Below, piece after piece: positions 38,946 to 51,300 of a stretch of 64,000 nt of DNA. The stretch spans positions 7,733,501 to 7,797,500 of the forward strand of contig BSQZ01000010.1 of the NCBI GenBank assembly GCA_033239005.1, written 5' to 3'. Each line of letters opens with the position of its first letter. Within the stretch, counting starts at the first letter, position 1. The position numbers were made by a program, and so were the translations under genes. The notes below the pieces were generated by a model. That model was not told the origin of the DNA and did no database searches. It was given only the letters and a program-made list of their open reading frames with translations. This DNA comes from Lamellibrachia satsuma (Eukaryota > Annelida > Polychaeta > Sabellida > Siboglinidae).

Positions 38946-41550
38946 CAGGCTTGTTCCATGTTGTTTTCCACTTGACCAGCCGTTCATGAGATGAATGAGG
39001 CAGTAAATTATTCCAAAAGTAGTTTGTAAAACCCAGGTTACCTACAATGGGAAGTATTTTAAGCAAAATGTGCAATGCCATGAGATCAGATTTCGGATGC
39101 CCATATGAGTACTAGAGGATGCATTCTGTTTGGTTTTCTTTGTTTTATTGAGATGTTGAGAATTCAGAAGTGAACCAAACTAAGCAAGACATCCAGTAAG
39201 CAACACCGTTTGTATATTCATCACCTGGAAACTAAGCGTGTCTAGGTGAGATCACTGTCTCGACAATGTGCCTCGTCTTCTACTAACAGCCAAACTGTCA
39301 CGCATAAACAAAGGTGGCGATATAATTATTTTTTTGTAGTTTGCACGGTAGGCGGTTATTTGGCACATAGAAGGCAGTCAAACGTAACTTATTTATATTC
39401 CCGCTGTTGCTTTGAACCGCCACCGGCGGGTGTGAGCTTGTCTTTTTTAATGTCTACGTAACACCATCGAGCTACCGCTTTCTCGGCTGACCTCGTGCTC
39501 TATATCAACAAGTGTTCATGTTGCACGCTCTTGCAAGAAGTCGTTTAGGCTGCATCCGTACTAAGTGGTCAAACCATTGTATTCTTTGTTTATCTATGTG
39601 TTGAAGGACCGTGTCTCTTATATGTTCGACACAGCAGTTTCCGTGAAACACCTCAAATGGTCACACTATTTAAGAATTGCTGTAGTCTCTGTTCAGGGCA
39701 GGTTGCAGTATCCAGCTCGTGTTAAATAACACGCCCGTACATAGTTAAAATTCCTGCAACAAAGGTCCAGTGACATATTTGTAAGCTGCAACCGAGTTCG
39801 TTGTAAGATCAATAATTATGTTAATTATGTCCAATCCAGTTATTGTTCTTGAATTCGACAGTCATCTTTTTATTGTTATCGTTAATTAGTCTTTCTTCCA
39901 TCTGCACGTCGCTTAAAACTAAGCGACGTCATTAATTGGATAATGTAGGTAATTCAACAATGCTGCCATCTAATGAACATCAAGAGAACAATCCAACGTC
40001 GAACATTACTATTATTGCGAAATTCCAAGTGTGGTTTGGTCAACTCAACACATGCATCTGTTTTATTGGAGAACAAATAGCGATATAAATAATCAGCAGG
40101 ATACATCGACAACAACTCCCAGTTTTGACAGCAACTCCATTATTATAATATAACATAACATAGACAATTCGTACGAACGACTCCGCTACACGTCACCACT
40201 GTCGTCGATGGTTCCACTAACCCCACAACACGTCGCCACTGCTCACCCCAATGTATATCACAATGGAAGTGCGTTTGATTGATGATATCATCATTAGCCA
40301 GTCATTATCCGAGAGATATAGAAGCTGTAGTGAGGTTGTAGCATGACGTGGGAGGTGGGAGGTTGTTCCAATAGATTGGTTGGAATTTAGGCTCAAACAT
40401 TGGTGGGAGGTGGAATTATTGGGCGGTCGTAGGTGAACTCACAAAGGTGGTGGGAGACTGATACCCAAAACAAATGTGATATTGCAGGCAACATATTTTA
40501 CAAATCTAAAAATATGGTTCAAAACGTCCACATCCCATCACACTGATCTAGTTCGAGGGTTTATTTTCACCTCACTCCATCCGAGTTTGAAGAGGTCGTC
40601 GGGCGGGTACACTGTTCTCGTCAAGCCGTCCATTCTACTAGCACACGTTATGCTTCTAGCAAATTATCGTCTAGACATTGCCGATGTGCGATAGTTGTAT
40701 CATATATCAACATCATTGTCATGACCGGTCAACAACGCGTAAAATCATCTTTCCGTCCAGCGTTGTGATTAAGTGCTGAACGTACATTGCTAAGCTTCTG
40801 TTGCGTGTCAAGCGATTGCACCTTTCGGTTTGTGTACGACTGAGGCAGCGCGCATTCCACGACTTTATTTGACTGGTACGTTGCACAACAAAGGTTGGCG
40901 CAATTCGTGTGCGCACCGCCACGACCAATGCGTTATTTCCTGGAACTACATGCGCCTTCAGATTCCGGCTATATTGAGTGCAATAATTTATTAGTCTTTT
41001 TTGAAGTTCATCCACTGTTAACACATTAAAGAGGAATTTGTTGTAATTTTACAATGACACTAAACATTAAGGCAACACCGCATCCTCTCACTGTACAAAT
41101 GTACATGAAACAGTTTAATGTTACGTGAAGATATCAAGGAAATTACTATTTACTGGGCATGCATTACCAAAGTAAAATAGCATAGCAGTTCATCGCCACC
41201 GTGTCAAACAACACAGAAATATATATAGCGATACAGTCATTATTAAAAAAACACAATGAGCCAACGTTGGTTCTAAGCAATTATGATTTCACAATGCATT
41301 ACACGAATGTTGTGTTAATTGGTAACAATATCAGATGGATGTGTTTATGAACGGCTTTCAATAAATGCGGTTTTCTTTGTGTCACCTGTTGAGTATGATA
41401 GTGCAATTTGTATGTATCTATTAATAACAGTGTACCACAGTTCGTTATCATTTAGCATGTATACACAAATACATACAGTAATGACATTACACATGGTAAA
41501 CTAGGGCAACACGTACGCAAAACATAAACGTTTGAACGTCCTCAAATCTG
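38946..41550. other. stretch without recognisable gene
   Basis: A minus-strand frame at 40719-41024 (101 codons) has no domain or splice context that I can name. The rest is non-coding as far as I can see. Confidence 0.5.
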
Positions 41551-41554
41551 ACCT

Positions 41555-42390
41555 TGTAATAATAATAATAATTAACTTCTATGGCGCCTATATCTTCAGG
41601 AACCTGAGCTCAGAGGCGCAACAAAACAGAATCAGTAAGCATAATCGTTAACAGGGACGCGCAAAAGTCAATATCAGAACGAGGAACAACCGAACATTTA
41701 TGGTGGAAATGCAATTTGGAATAGATATGTTTTGAATTTTTTTCGGAAAATAGCAATAGTTTCAGATGTTTTCAAAGTGATAGGGAGTTCATTCCAGACC
41801 TTAGGCGCAGCGACAGAGAAAGCACATATACCCAAGTTAAGTTTTGTTTTAGGTACAATAAGTTGTTGTGAAATTGATGATCTTAGCTGCCTAGGGATAT
41901 TTTAAAGATGCAGGAGACTAGCTAAGTAGGATAGTTGTTGTGTAGATAGAGCACGATATGCAATAGTGGACAGCTTAAAATTAATTCGATAAGTAACTGG
42001 AAGCCAGTGTAACTGTTTAAGTAGTGGTAGTGACGGTGAAAACCGAGGCGCCCTGAGAACCACACGTGCCAGACAATTTTGTACTCGTTGGAGTTTAGCC
42101 AAGTCTCTTTTAGCAATGTTATTTAGTAGTGAATTACAATAGTCAAGGCGGCTACTAATTAATACCGTTGATATTGTTTTAGCAGTAGATATAGATATGT
42201 GACGCCGAATCCGACGGAGATCACGAATATGATAGAAACAGGATTTACATGCTTCAGAAATATGCTGGCGAAAGTTGAAGTCACTGTCAAAGATAACACC
42301 TAGATTGCGAACAGTATCTGATGGGAATGTATCACTGCCAAGTATTCTACGATATACCATGATATACCATAGTATACCGTACACCGAGTG
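41555..42390 (-). mobile_element. L2/CR1-like LINE, C-terminal RT part and 3' end
   Basis: On the minus strand: FPSDTVRNLGVIFDSDFNF, ISEACKSCFYHIRDLRRIRR, ISSRLDYCNSLLNNIAKRD, LQRVQNCLARVVLRAPRF, LLKQLHWLPVTYRINFKL, a stop, and then in the next frame LNLGICAFSVAAPKVWNELP and FRKKFKTYLF. A short 3' region contains ggcgccatagaagtt and a (TTA)n tail at 41557-41573. It is 5'-truncated, and the 42390-42600 piece may be more of it. Confidence 0.9.
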
Positions 42391-43100
42391 TTACCTCACT
42401 GGCAGAAAGGTGAGGTTTAGCTTAGTGTTAGAGTGATGGTTAATACTAAGGTTAGTTTTTGCTGATAAAGCATAACGAGCATCAATAAATAATACTTTGA
42501 CAACACTCGGTTCATCATTTGTATTGCAGGAAACACAATTTAGAGACACCAGCATCATAACAATCCCGCACGTTTGGAACAAGTTACTGGTAACATAAAC
42601 ATCTAGTTGATAATCCAAGTAGCATTAACCTGATCAAGATAATACATACTTGACCAATCACCCAACAGACAGCTGATAATACAACTGATGACATGTTTTA
42701 GGTCAGTATGCTGTTCCAAGCAGTTGGCATATTGTGCCATTGGGTACTTAGAATAATGGAGATCAGTAACTTTGTTGCCGAACCAGTAACCTTTGGAAGT
42801 ACACTGCTTTTGAAAGTTTTCCATTTGAGTCGTAATTGTTATGTGTCTACTTCAGCGTCATCTTGGGTGGATCACATACCTTATATGTCGCTTAGTAAGT
42901 TTTATTGATTTATATCTTTCAACGTGTCTGAGTTGATTCTCCTTGTTGGCGTACATTTGTATCACGTTCGTTTTAGTTTCACCATTATCCGGCCAACGCG
43001 TAGTTGACGGCATACTTGTCGGCAAGTCACAAACCAAGTCACGTATCAAGTTAATGACCTCAAAGTCAAGTCTCTATTCACCTATCTGAATTCCAAGTCA
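42391..43100. other. stretch without firm gene
   Basis: The first 200 bases may be decayed LINE sequence continuous with the preceding element. No gene is supported. Confidence 0.4.
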
Positions 43101-43116
43101 AGTGGCAAGTCATGAA

Positions 43117-43325
43117 AACGGGCGTCTCGAGTAAGCCCATACGACTCGAGTAAGCCCATTTGACTCAAGTAAACCCAAACGACTCGAGTAAGCCCATTTG
43201 ACTCAAGTAAACCCAAACGACACGAGTAAGCCCATTTGACTCAAGTAAACCCAAACGACTCGAGTAAGCCCATTTGACTCAAGTAAACCCAAACGACTCG
43301 AGTAAGCCTATAAGACTCGAGTCAA
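43117..43325. repeat. 19/38-bp minisatellite
   Basis: Alternating 19-base units gactcgagtaagcccattt and gactcaagtaaacccaaac form a 38-base higher-order repeat with about five copies. Confidence 0.92.
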
Positions 43326-43802
43326 CATGTCTCGTTGATGGTCACATCCTTCGACAGCTGATCTGAAGTAAAGTCACCTTGCATGAACAGTCATTACATA
43401 GAGTTCATCAACGCTTGGTCACGTGTGGATATAGAGTACTCGATATAACCAGCCTGGTAGATTTATATATTCACCAAATAATGATGGATCTATATATAAA
43501 TATGTATGCTAACATTGTCAAAAGAGGGTAAATAGAAAAGCATGCTAACCATTATAAAAAGATGATACTGATCAGGTTGACACATATCCCAGAAGGGTTG
43601 ATTACACATAAATTAAAACTGTGGCACTCTCGATAAACCAAAGGATTCCTTGTCCACTTGCCATCTGGGCCTTTGCCTCGGATGGCAATGGATGGGAAGT
43701 GTTACATAACGATATGTAAATATTGATATAGCATATGTTGAATTAGGACTGTCACGTTATGTAATGATTAGGAATGACAAAATGAAGATATTGAGATAAT
43801 GG

Positions 43803-43803
<1 letters not shown>

Positions 43804-43866
<63 letters not shown>
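43804..43866. repeat. (TA)n microsatellite
   Basis: About 60 bases of TA. Confidence 0.97.
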
Positions 43867-43869
<3 letters not shown>

Positions 43870-44009
43870 GATATATGTGCATGTAAGAAAAATAATGTAT
43901 TATACAAGCGTTTCTTGAAGGCAAAAACGACGCTGCTGAAGTTAGATATAAAATATATCAGAAAACTTAAACTTACATCCATTTAGAGATATTGCGAAAA
44001 ACAGTATTA

Positions 44010-44955
44010 CTCCAACCTGTTAGAAGAAAGTAAGAACAGTACAAAGCAGACATGGAACATCATAAAAGTTTATTGAATAAAAACTAAAAAAGTCATATTA
44101 TCTATCTGAATTAAAAATACTGGGTCAACTATTTCAGGGAACAAAACAACTCAATCAACTCTTTGTTAACATAGGGCCATATTTAGCCCGAACCATACCT
44201 AAATGTAATACCAACTTTGCTTCCTTTCTAAGTGACAGGGTGGAAGAATCGTCATTCTTAAATCCAGTTTCGGATGAAGACATTTTAGCTATTGAAGATA
44301 TTTTATCAAACGGTTATGACGGTATAGACATGTGCTTAGTGAAAAAAAATATTTACGCACATATTAGGTCCACCAAGACATATGTGTAGCTTGTTATTAG
44401 AATAATTGTGTTTTCTGATGATGTGAACATGTTCAACAACAGAATAATGGACTTCCTAAATAAAAAGCAAATATTATACTTCCGACAGTAAGGTTTTACA
44501 AAAAACATGGCCACATCAATAGCAATTATGGAATTAGTAGAGGAGTTTACAAATGTTATGGATAGAGGAAGGTTTACTATCGGTGTATTTTATTGCTTTA
44601 AAAAAGCCTTCGACACGGGGGATCCGAGAATTCTTGTTGATAAACCATAATATTGTGTCATTATAGGTGTAGCGAAAACGTGGCTAAGTAGTTACTCGGA
44701 AAACAGGAAACAATATGTATCTTTTAATGGTATAATGTTTTATCATTCCACTATGACATGAGTTGTTCCGCAGGGGACAATTGTAGGGCCAACTCTTTAT
44801 ACTTTGTATATTAATTGCCTAGGTAAAGCATTTTCACACTTCAATACTTTTCGCTGATGGCACTATTTTTGATTTGTTGAAGAAAGTGACCAGTCTGAGA
44901 TGTGCAGAGAGGTGTCAGTAGAATTGAATAAAATAAACACATGGTTCAAAGTATA
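44010..44955 (+). pseudogene. LINE reverse transcriptase relic
   Basis: Plus-strand reading with many stops: TKQTWNIIKSLLNKN, FASFLSDRVEESSFLNPVSD, then FTKNMATSIAIMELVEEFTN, VMDRGRFTIGVFYCFKKAFD, RGVAKTWLSSYSENRKQYVS, VVPQGTIVGPTLYTLYINCL and a damaged FADDT site (FR stop WHYF). This is the palm region of a jockey/CR1-like RT. The catalytic Asp pair is lost. Confidence 0.8.
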
Positions 44956-44959
44956 ATAA

Positions 44960-45490
44960 CAATAATATAATAATAATGAAGTTTATTTCAGCAACATCAA
45001 CAGTAAACACACAAACACAATTGAATTTTAAACATCAATAGTACAAGTTAAAAAAATGTAAAAATGGCAAGAAGAAGCGTAATGATATGTTGCTTGCCGA
45101 AATATTTATAAGTGACATTAAATAATACAATTAAACAAGTGTATACATGTAAGTGTTTTTTAAGAGAATATTACATGAACAACTATATTGCAATACTTTT
45201 TTTACAATAATTGCGTTACTTATTGGTTATATAGTTGCACAATACGTGAAAAGTATAGTTTTTTTTGAAACGATGAACACTCTTGCAATGAATTAATGAG
45301 CTATTAAGGGAATTCCATAACTTTACACCGTTTATTGATATACACATTGTTTTTAGATTAGTGCGTGCATACTTTTGTTTAAATATATATTTTGTCTGGT
45401 CGTATACATAGAGTAATACAAAACGAAAAGCAACTCAGAATCACAGTTTTTATACTGAACAAACTGTGATCTATTTTCTAAAGAACTGTC
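44960..45490 (-). mobile_element. LINE 3' end, opposite orientation
   Basis: On the minus strand, TNLKTMCISINGVKLWNSLN and SVHRFKKNYTFHVLCNYI match the C-terminal tail of the same broad type of RT protein. A 3' region follows and ends with an (ATT)-rich tail at about 44965-44985. It abuts the plus-strand RT relic tail to tail. Confidence 0.65.
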
Positions 45491-45834
45491 AATTCACTGT
45501 TTTGTTTTTCGCAGCTCGATACCCCGTCGACTACCGGTGTATTTGTGTTTACAACGAAAGTGGGACACGCTCATACAGACCTTTCTCTGTTTGTATAAAT
45601 GCACCAACTACTTGGTAGGTTGGTAACGGGCAATCCAATTTTATTCATACCCAACAAGGATTGCCGCTGCGCACACAATAATAGTGACAAAGTCTGCCAC
45701 AAATTGTGCACAGCCTGGTATATTACTGACTAAGCTGGTGTGTATGACCAATTAGTAAATAATACCTGAAAAGATTTAATATTAGTTATATTTTCTACTG
45801 TAGCTAGCAACTGCCGAAGACAGTTTTAACCAAA

Positions 45835-46542
45835 AACCTTGTTGGACGGCTTCGCGGTAGAGGAAGTGGTTTTGGACGAGATCTCGCATAGCATGTCCGA
45901 AATATTGCCAACACGATAATATGCCTACAATTTCAACATCAACCCGTGGATCCAAGTACTCTATGTGCTGGTCATATTTACCGCGTTTGGGAACGTATTG
46001 GACCCAATCTCGGCCAGGGCGGTCATTCTGAACCACAGTCACGTTGAGGTGGAACAGCTTCAGTAGTGGGTTGTTTTCAGAGATCACGGGATGCATGCCG
46101 TTCCTGCGCGCGATACCATACGAAGAGGCATAGATGAACATCATGTTGCCGGTCCGTCCCATGAATATTGCAGATAAACGTCCAGCGTCCGGCTTCGGCG
46201 CCAGTATCGTCGAAGTATTCGATCTGTATCGCAACACAATGGTTCGATCTTGTCTGTCTAACGCACCGTGAGACCTGAGGTTGGTGAAGTAAGCGCCATC
46301 CTTTCCTCGCTCCAACTGACTCAGGTAATTGAAACTACTCATCTTGACGACAGGATGCTGGGCATCTGGTAGAGGGAAACTTTCTTCAAGTCGTATGTGA
46401 CGGTGGTACCGCATTTTGTTCGGATACTTGACGAAGAGTCTTCAGCGGTCAGTGAAGTCCAAAGTTTCAGCACGTACAATGTCGGTATTGCCACAAATAC
46501 CAGCGCGAGAAAAACGTATTTTCCTACCTTGATAAACGACAT
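45835..46542 (-). pseudogene. GT11 fucosyltransferase pseudogene (copy B)
   Basis: From the ATG at 46542 it encodes the membrane anchor and stem, then loses frame near 46387 through the loss of one C (ttcttcaagtcg against ttcttccaagtcg in the copy at 52082-53296), and regains the family reading in the next frame. Its homology stops at about 45841, after the residues REAVQQ, so VHIRRTDL and everything after it are missing. It belongs to the same subfamily as the copy at 52082-53296 (KMSSFNYLSQLERGKDG, LRSHGALDRQDR). Confidence 0.9.
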
Positions 46543-47479
46543 CGTCTGTATATTTGTTCAGGTGCGCCAAGCCGGCACTGCAGCATAGTCCGACGATGTG
46601 TCGCCTGTTCAACTACATGATGGTGACGCTTTTTCATAAATTTGATAGCAAACCTGTCACGCATAAACGAAAGTCGGATATCTCCGTTTATGTAGATCGT
46701 TCGTCAGTCGGTTACTGGACTCGTCTTCACACATATGCTCGCATGTTCAAGCATATTCAATACACATTTACACATACACCTACTTCTAGGTTATTTCATT
46801 ATCACCAACGCGTATCCTTCATATTCGACGAAGACAAGTTGGTTGCTGTGGCGTGTCTGTGTCAGTTGTGAGAGGTTAGACCAGAATTGGAGCTTGGTGC
46901 CAAATTCGCGACGCCAGCAAGTTCGTAAGAAACTTTGAATTATTATATAAACTTTCATTTGTTAGTGAAGTATAACATTGAACGTTGGTAGATTGTAATT
47001 CTATTCAGCATACTTGATTTGTGATTATTTACTATGCATTTAATTTTGTTTTATTATGGCAGCAGCAGAATCACATGATATGTGCACAAGGAATATTGCA
47101 AGCAATACCATATATTAGCAAAGGGAAGCTTTGTTACATGATTATACATGAAAGTATACAGCAATTATGGAATGACCCACATACTTGTTTGATTTTTATT
47201 GTATAATTCCACTATGAGCACGGACATTCATTTATCTTCTTCTCCGATTCAACAAATCCAATTATCTTCAAAAATACAACGCTAAATATAAAGATTTAAA
47301 TGCAAATACATAAACATTTCAGACAGCAAAGAGCACAACGAGCAACGGTTTAGAAAAAACGGTGTTCTCGCAATAGTAGATTCACAAAAAGTACTGAAAA
47401 CAAGTTTGCCCAGTGTTACAAGTTGTTGCAGGTGTGCGTTCCGTTGGATAGCTCCATCATTGCACAGTGTCCAAGTCGT

Positions 47480-48686
47480 CTAAGACAACGCAATCCATGC
47501 GTCCCGAGGATTCTGTGTTGGATTAATTTTCCTGTTGACTGCCTCGAGCGGGACATCTGTCGGAGATCCGGCTTTGTGGTAGACTGTAACTCCACCGGCC
47601 ATGTAGGCTGACCACTGGCCAAATGTTCCAATGGTGAGTATGCTGTGGTTGCAGCGAGAGAGAATAGCAAAGTCGACGTCTGCACTGCACCCGACGGAGA
47701 ACACGGTTGGACGTTCCGTGAAGAAGTTTACCTTTGACCAGTCCACGTCGTCAGAACAAACGACAAACATTGTCTTATTGTTTAAAAAGCCGTTGAAAAA
47801 CGCGATAGCGTGACTGAAATAGGCTTTACCTGGGATCGAGTTCAAGTGTCCATCTTTTATACGCCTGCGTACTAAGTCTGTACGACGGATGTGCACTGCT
47901 ATCGCGGCGCCGTCATACGGCGAAATGCTGAAACGCGCCATCGAACGTCGCAAAAACTTATCCGCTTCTCGATGGACGGCTTCGCGGAAGAGGAAGTGGT
48001 TTTGGACGAGATCTCGCATGACATGTCCGAAATATTGCCAACACGATAATATGCCTACAATTTCAACATCAACCCGTGGATCCAAGTACTCTGTGTGCTG
48101 GTCATATTTACCGCGTTTGGCAACGTATTGAACCCAATCTCGGCCAGGGCGGTCATTCTGAACCACAGTCACGTTGAGGTGGAACTTCAGAGATCACGGG
48201 ATGCATGCCGTTCCTGCGCGCGATACCATACAAAGAGGCATAGATGAACATCTTGTTGCCGGTCCGTCCCATGAATATTGCAGATATTCGTCCAGCGTCC
48301 GGCCTCGGCGCCAGAATCGTCGAAGTGTTCGACCTGTATCGCAACACAATGGTACGATCTTGGCTGTCTAAATCACCGTGAGACCTGAGGTTGGTGATGT
48401 AAGCGGCAACCTTTTCTCGCTCCAACTGACGCAGATAACGGAGACTACTCATCTTGAGGCAAGGGTGCTGGGCGTCTGGTAGAGGGATACCTTCTTCCAA
48501 GTCATATGTGACGGTGGTGCTGTATTTTGTTCGGATACTTGACGAAGAGTCTTCAGCGGACAATGTAGTCCAAAGTTTCGCAGATATCGCCACATTGTTG
48601 GACAAATAGAGCAGCACGTATAATGTCGGTATTGCCACCAATACCAGCGCGAGGAAAACGCATTTTCCTACCTTAACAAACGACAT
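47480..48686 (-). pseudogene. GT11 fucosyltransferase pseudogene (copy C)
   Basis: The N-terminal part, from the ATG at 48686 (an in-frame ATG also lies at 48695), is open to about 48187. There about 20 bases present in the other copies (encoding NNPLLKLF) are missing and the frame is lost. From 48172 to 47480 the rest of the enzyme is intact in another frame, with VHIRRTDL and TIGTFGQWSAYMAGG. It groups with the copy at 58885-60111 (KMSSLRYLRQLE, LRSHGDLDSQDR, KDGHLNSIPGK). The break is a single event, so inactivation may be recent. Confidence 0.9.
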
Positions 48687-48695
48687 CGTCTGCAT

Positions 48696-50500
48696 ATTTG
48701 TTCAGCTGCACTAAGCCGGACTGTAGTCCGACGATGTGTCGCGTGTTTAACTACATGATGGTGATGCGGTTTCATAAATTGTACAGCCAATAGGTCACAC
48801 ATAAACGAACGGCGGATATCTCCGTTTTTTAGATCGTTCGTCAGTCGGTTATTGGACTAATCTTCACACATATGCTCGCATGGTCTAGCACATTCAAGTA
48901 TGCATTCACACATACACCTACTTATAGGCTATTTCATTATCATCAACGGATATCCTTCATATTCGACGAAGACAATTGCGTTGCTGTGACGTGTCTCTGT
49001 CGGTTGTGAGAGGTTACACCAGGATTGCAGCTTGATACCAACTTTGAATTATTAAATAAACTGTGATTTGCTAGTGATGCATAACATTGAACGTTGGTAG
49101 ATTGTAATTATAATCAGCATACTTGATTTGTGATTATTTACTATACGTTTAATTTTGTTATCAAACTGGAAATCTGTTACATCTGTTGTTGATTTATTTG
49201 TTGTTGTACGAACATATACAAACATTTAACCATAACGAGCCTGTCCATCGGCTTACCGCATTATCCCAGTCAAACTATATATCTGTACAAATCGTATGTG
49301 ACACATATTGTGAATTAAATTCATTTTGAATTAATGTATGCAACACACTGCAGCGCTTTTCACTGAAATGTAAACACATTACTTAAAATTAAAGCTGTCT
49401 TTATACGTATATCTGGAATACTGCATGTGCCGACTGCGGATGATCCAAATACTATTTCGATTGCTTAAAGAATGTTTATATTTTGGATGTATTACTCTTT
49501 AATTCACTGGAATTTGTGAAACTGGTTGACTGTGTAACCGCTAAACGTAAACAGGCGATGCAATCGGATTTTTGGGCATCGTCCGCTAGCAACATCCAAC
49601 TCGTTACTAGTTATCATCCGCCTACGTGAAACAAGAGCAAACTATGCCAACGACACACAATTGTATATCAGATTCGAGATGACTGACGAAAACAATAGAC
49701 AGTCACCGTTAACATCGATCATTGTGTGCGGATGGAGGCCAACCTTGTAAAAGTAAATGAGGACAGAGCTGTTGAGGCCGTCGAGACAGCCTCGACATCT
49801 TAAATTTCCAGAATGTCGCTGCTGATAAATATATAGACGGTGTCGCTTACTATGGTATCGGGAAGCATTTTTGTTGCGATGTTATTGGAGTCATTGATTT
49901 GGGATGTTGTATTTTTTCAACAGTGATGTTTTATTCTCGCGGTCCTGGTCTGAAATTATTATGGTTGATTTTGTATTGATCGCCCGGGGCAACATTGCGT
50001 CCAACAACACGTAAATATTCTTGGATTAATCGATATATGCTGTTCACAATAATGTCTTGTTAAATTGGTAATAATAATAATAATAATAGTAACAACAACA
50101 ACAACAATAACAACAATAATAACAATGTAAAACGTTAAATCAGTATGACACAAAGAAGATTATAGTGTTTTACCATATGCTTATGTGTCTGATTTCAGGC
50201 AATCCAGTTGTAATAAACCTCTCCGGATCGCCATATTACGAACATAATGGTATCTTGCGTTTTTCATACACAGTCCAGTAAACAGAGCCAGACCCAGCGG
50301 AATAAAAGGCTTTGATTCATCAGGGGGAGGCATTCCTTCGTGGTAGCTTGGATATATTAGTAAAGGACGCAGTATCTCAATTATGAATTATGCTAATTCA
50401 TAAATAATAACGAAGCCACAGTGGATGTCTCAAAATATAATATGTATGATGACGTGTACTTAGTTGTGGTTGAATGTGTTATGTACAGACTATTGTACTG
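48696..50500 (-). repeat. 5' flank of copy C, duplicated block
   Basis: About 1.8 kb upstream of copy C is repeated (inverted) upstream of the copy at 58885 and (direct) upstream of the copy at 52082-53296. It includes an (AAT)n/(AAC)n tract (about 50070-50125) and the 5' region with gctgtacaatttatgaaacc. It holds no gene that I can see. Confidence 0.85.
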
Positions 50501-50599
50501 ATTATGTTGGCATAGCGAAAATATGTGGTAATAGTAATATAATAGGGTAGGTGTACATATCCACAGAGGAACATAAAATAATTCTTGGCGCCACAAACC

Positions 50600-50653
50600 A
50601 CACACACACGCACGCACGCACGCACGCACCACACACACACACACACACACACA
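50600..50653. repeat. (CA)n/(GCAC)n microsatellite
   Basis: Short CA and GCAC runs. Confidence 0.95.
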
Positions 50654-50794
50654 TAATCATATAGTTGAAATCGCGTTCGAAGTTATTCATGCCCAATCGC
50701 GTTCGAAGTTATTCAAACGCCAGATCAGCCGATTTGTGCGTTCCGGTGGTAATGTTGTGATTTATGTTGAATATCAATGAGCGTTATTATATGA

Positions 50795-50885
50795 AAGCTT
50801 CCCAGAGAAGTTGAAATGGCCTTGGAATGAACAGGTCTGCCGGGGGGGGGGGGGGGTGACGTGTAAAGCGCTCTGTTTGTGCAAT
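50795..50885 (+). mobile_element. SINE fragment, copy 3
   Basis: The stretch cttcccagagaagttgaaat ... aacaggtctgccgggg with a poly-G run, then tgtaaagcgctctg, matches the SINE body at 35395-35480. Confidence 0.65.
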
Positions 50886-51017
50886 GCATTCTTTGCTGAA
50901 GGTAATTCGTTAGACTCTAATTTGACGCACAAGTCGTACGTCCGTCGACACTCGATTCCGCAATTCATTGCCATTATACACGGTCGCCGTCTAGCTATCA
51001 AAAACATGATATTTCGG

Positions 51018-51300
51018 GTAACGACTATTGAGCGCAAGTCTGCGTGAGCTATCAATGTCAGAGTATTTGTTCTGGCAGTAGTTGCTCTGACACTTTCCCA
51101 ATCATCATTATTCAAATGTGAGCAGTTATTACATATTACTAACGACGAAGGCTATGATGAAGAGCTAACGCCTGTGTATAAAGAAATATTATCTATGCCT
51201 ACTAAATTACTACCCTTGATACTTGATAATTCAATCCCTACACAGCTGATCACAGCTAACCTGGGAATGATGCGGTGTGTGACGCCTACATACAATATAA
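51018..51300 (+). repeat. duplicated flank, copy 1
   Basis: This sequence, from attgagcgcaagtctgcgtg to gatgcggtgtgtgacgccta, is repeated in the same orientation at 61277-61560. Confidence 0.85.

Noticed and set aside
40719..41024. 101-codon minus-strand frame
   Set aside because: No start context, splice partner or known domain.
45782..46414. A 210-codon frame as a functional short fucosyltransferase
   Set aside because: It lacks the membrane anchor in frame and all of the HxRRxD and TIGTFG region. It is part of a pseudogene.
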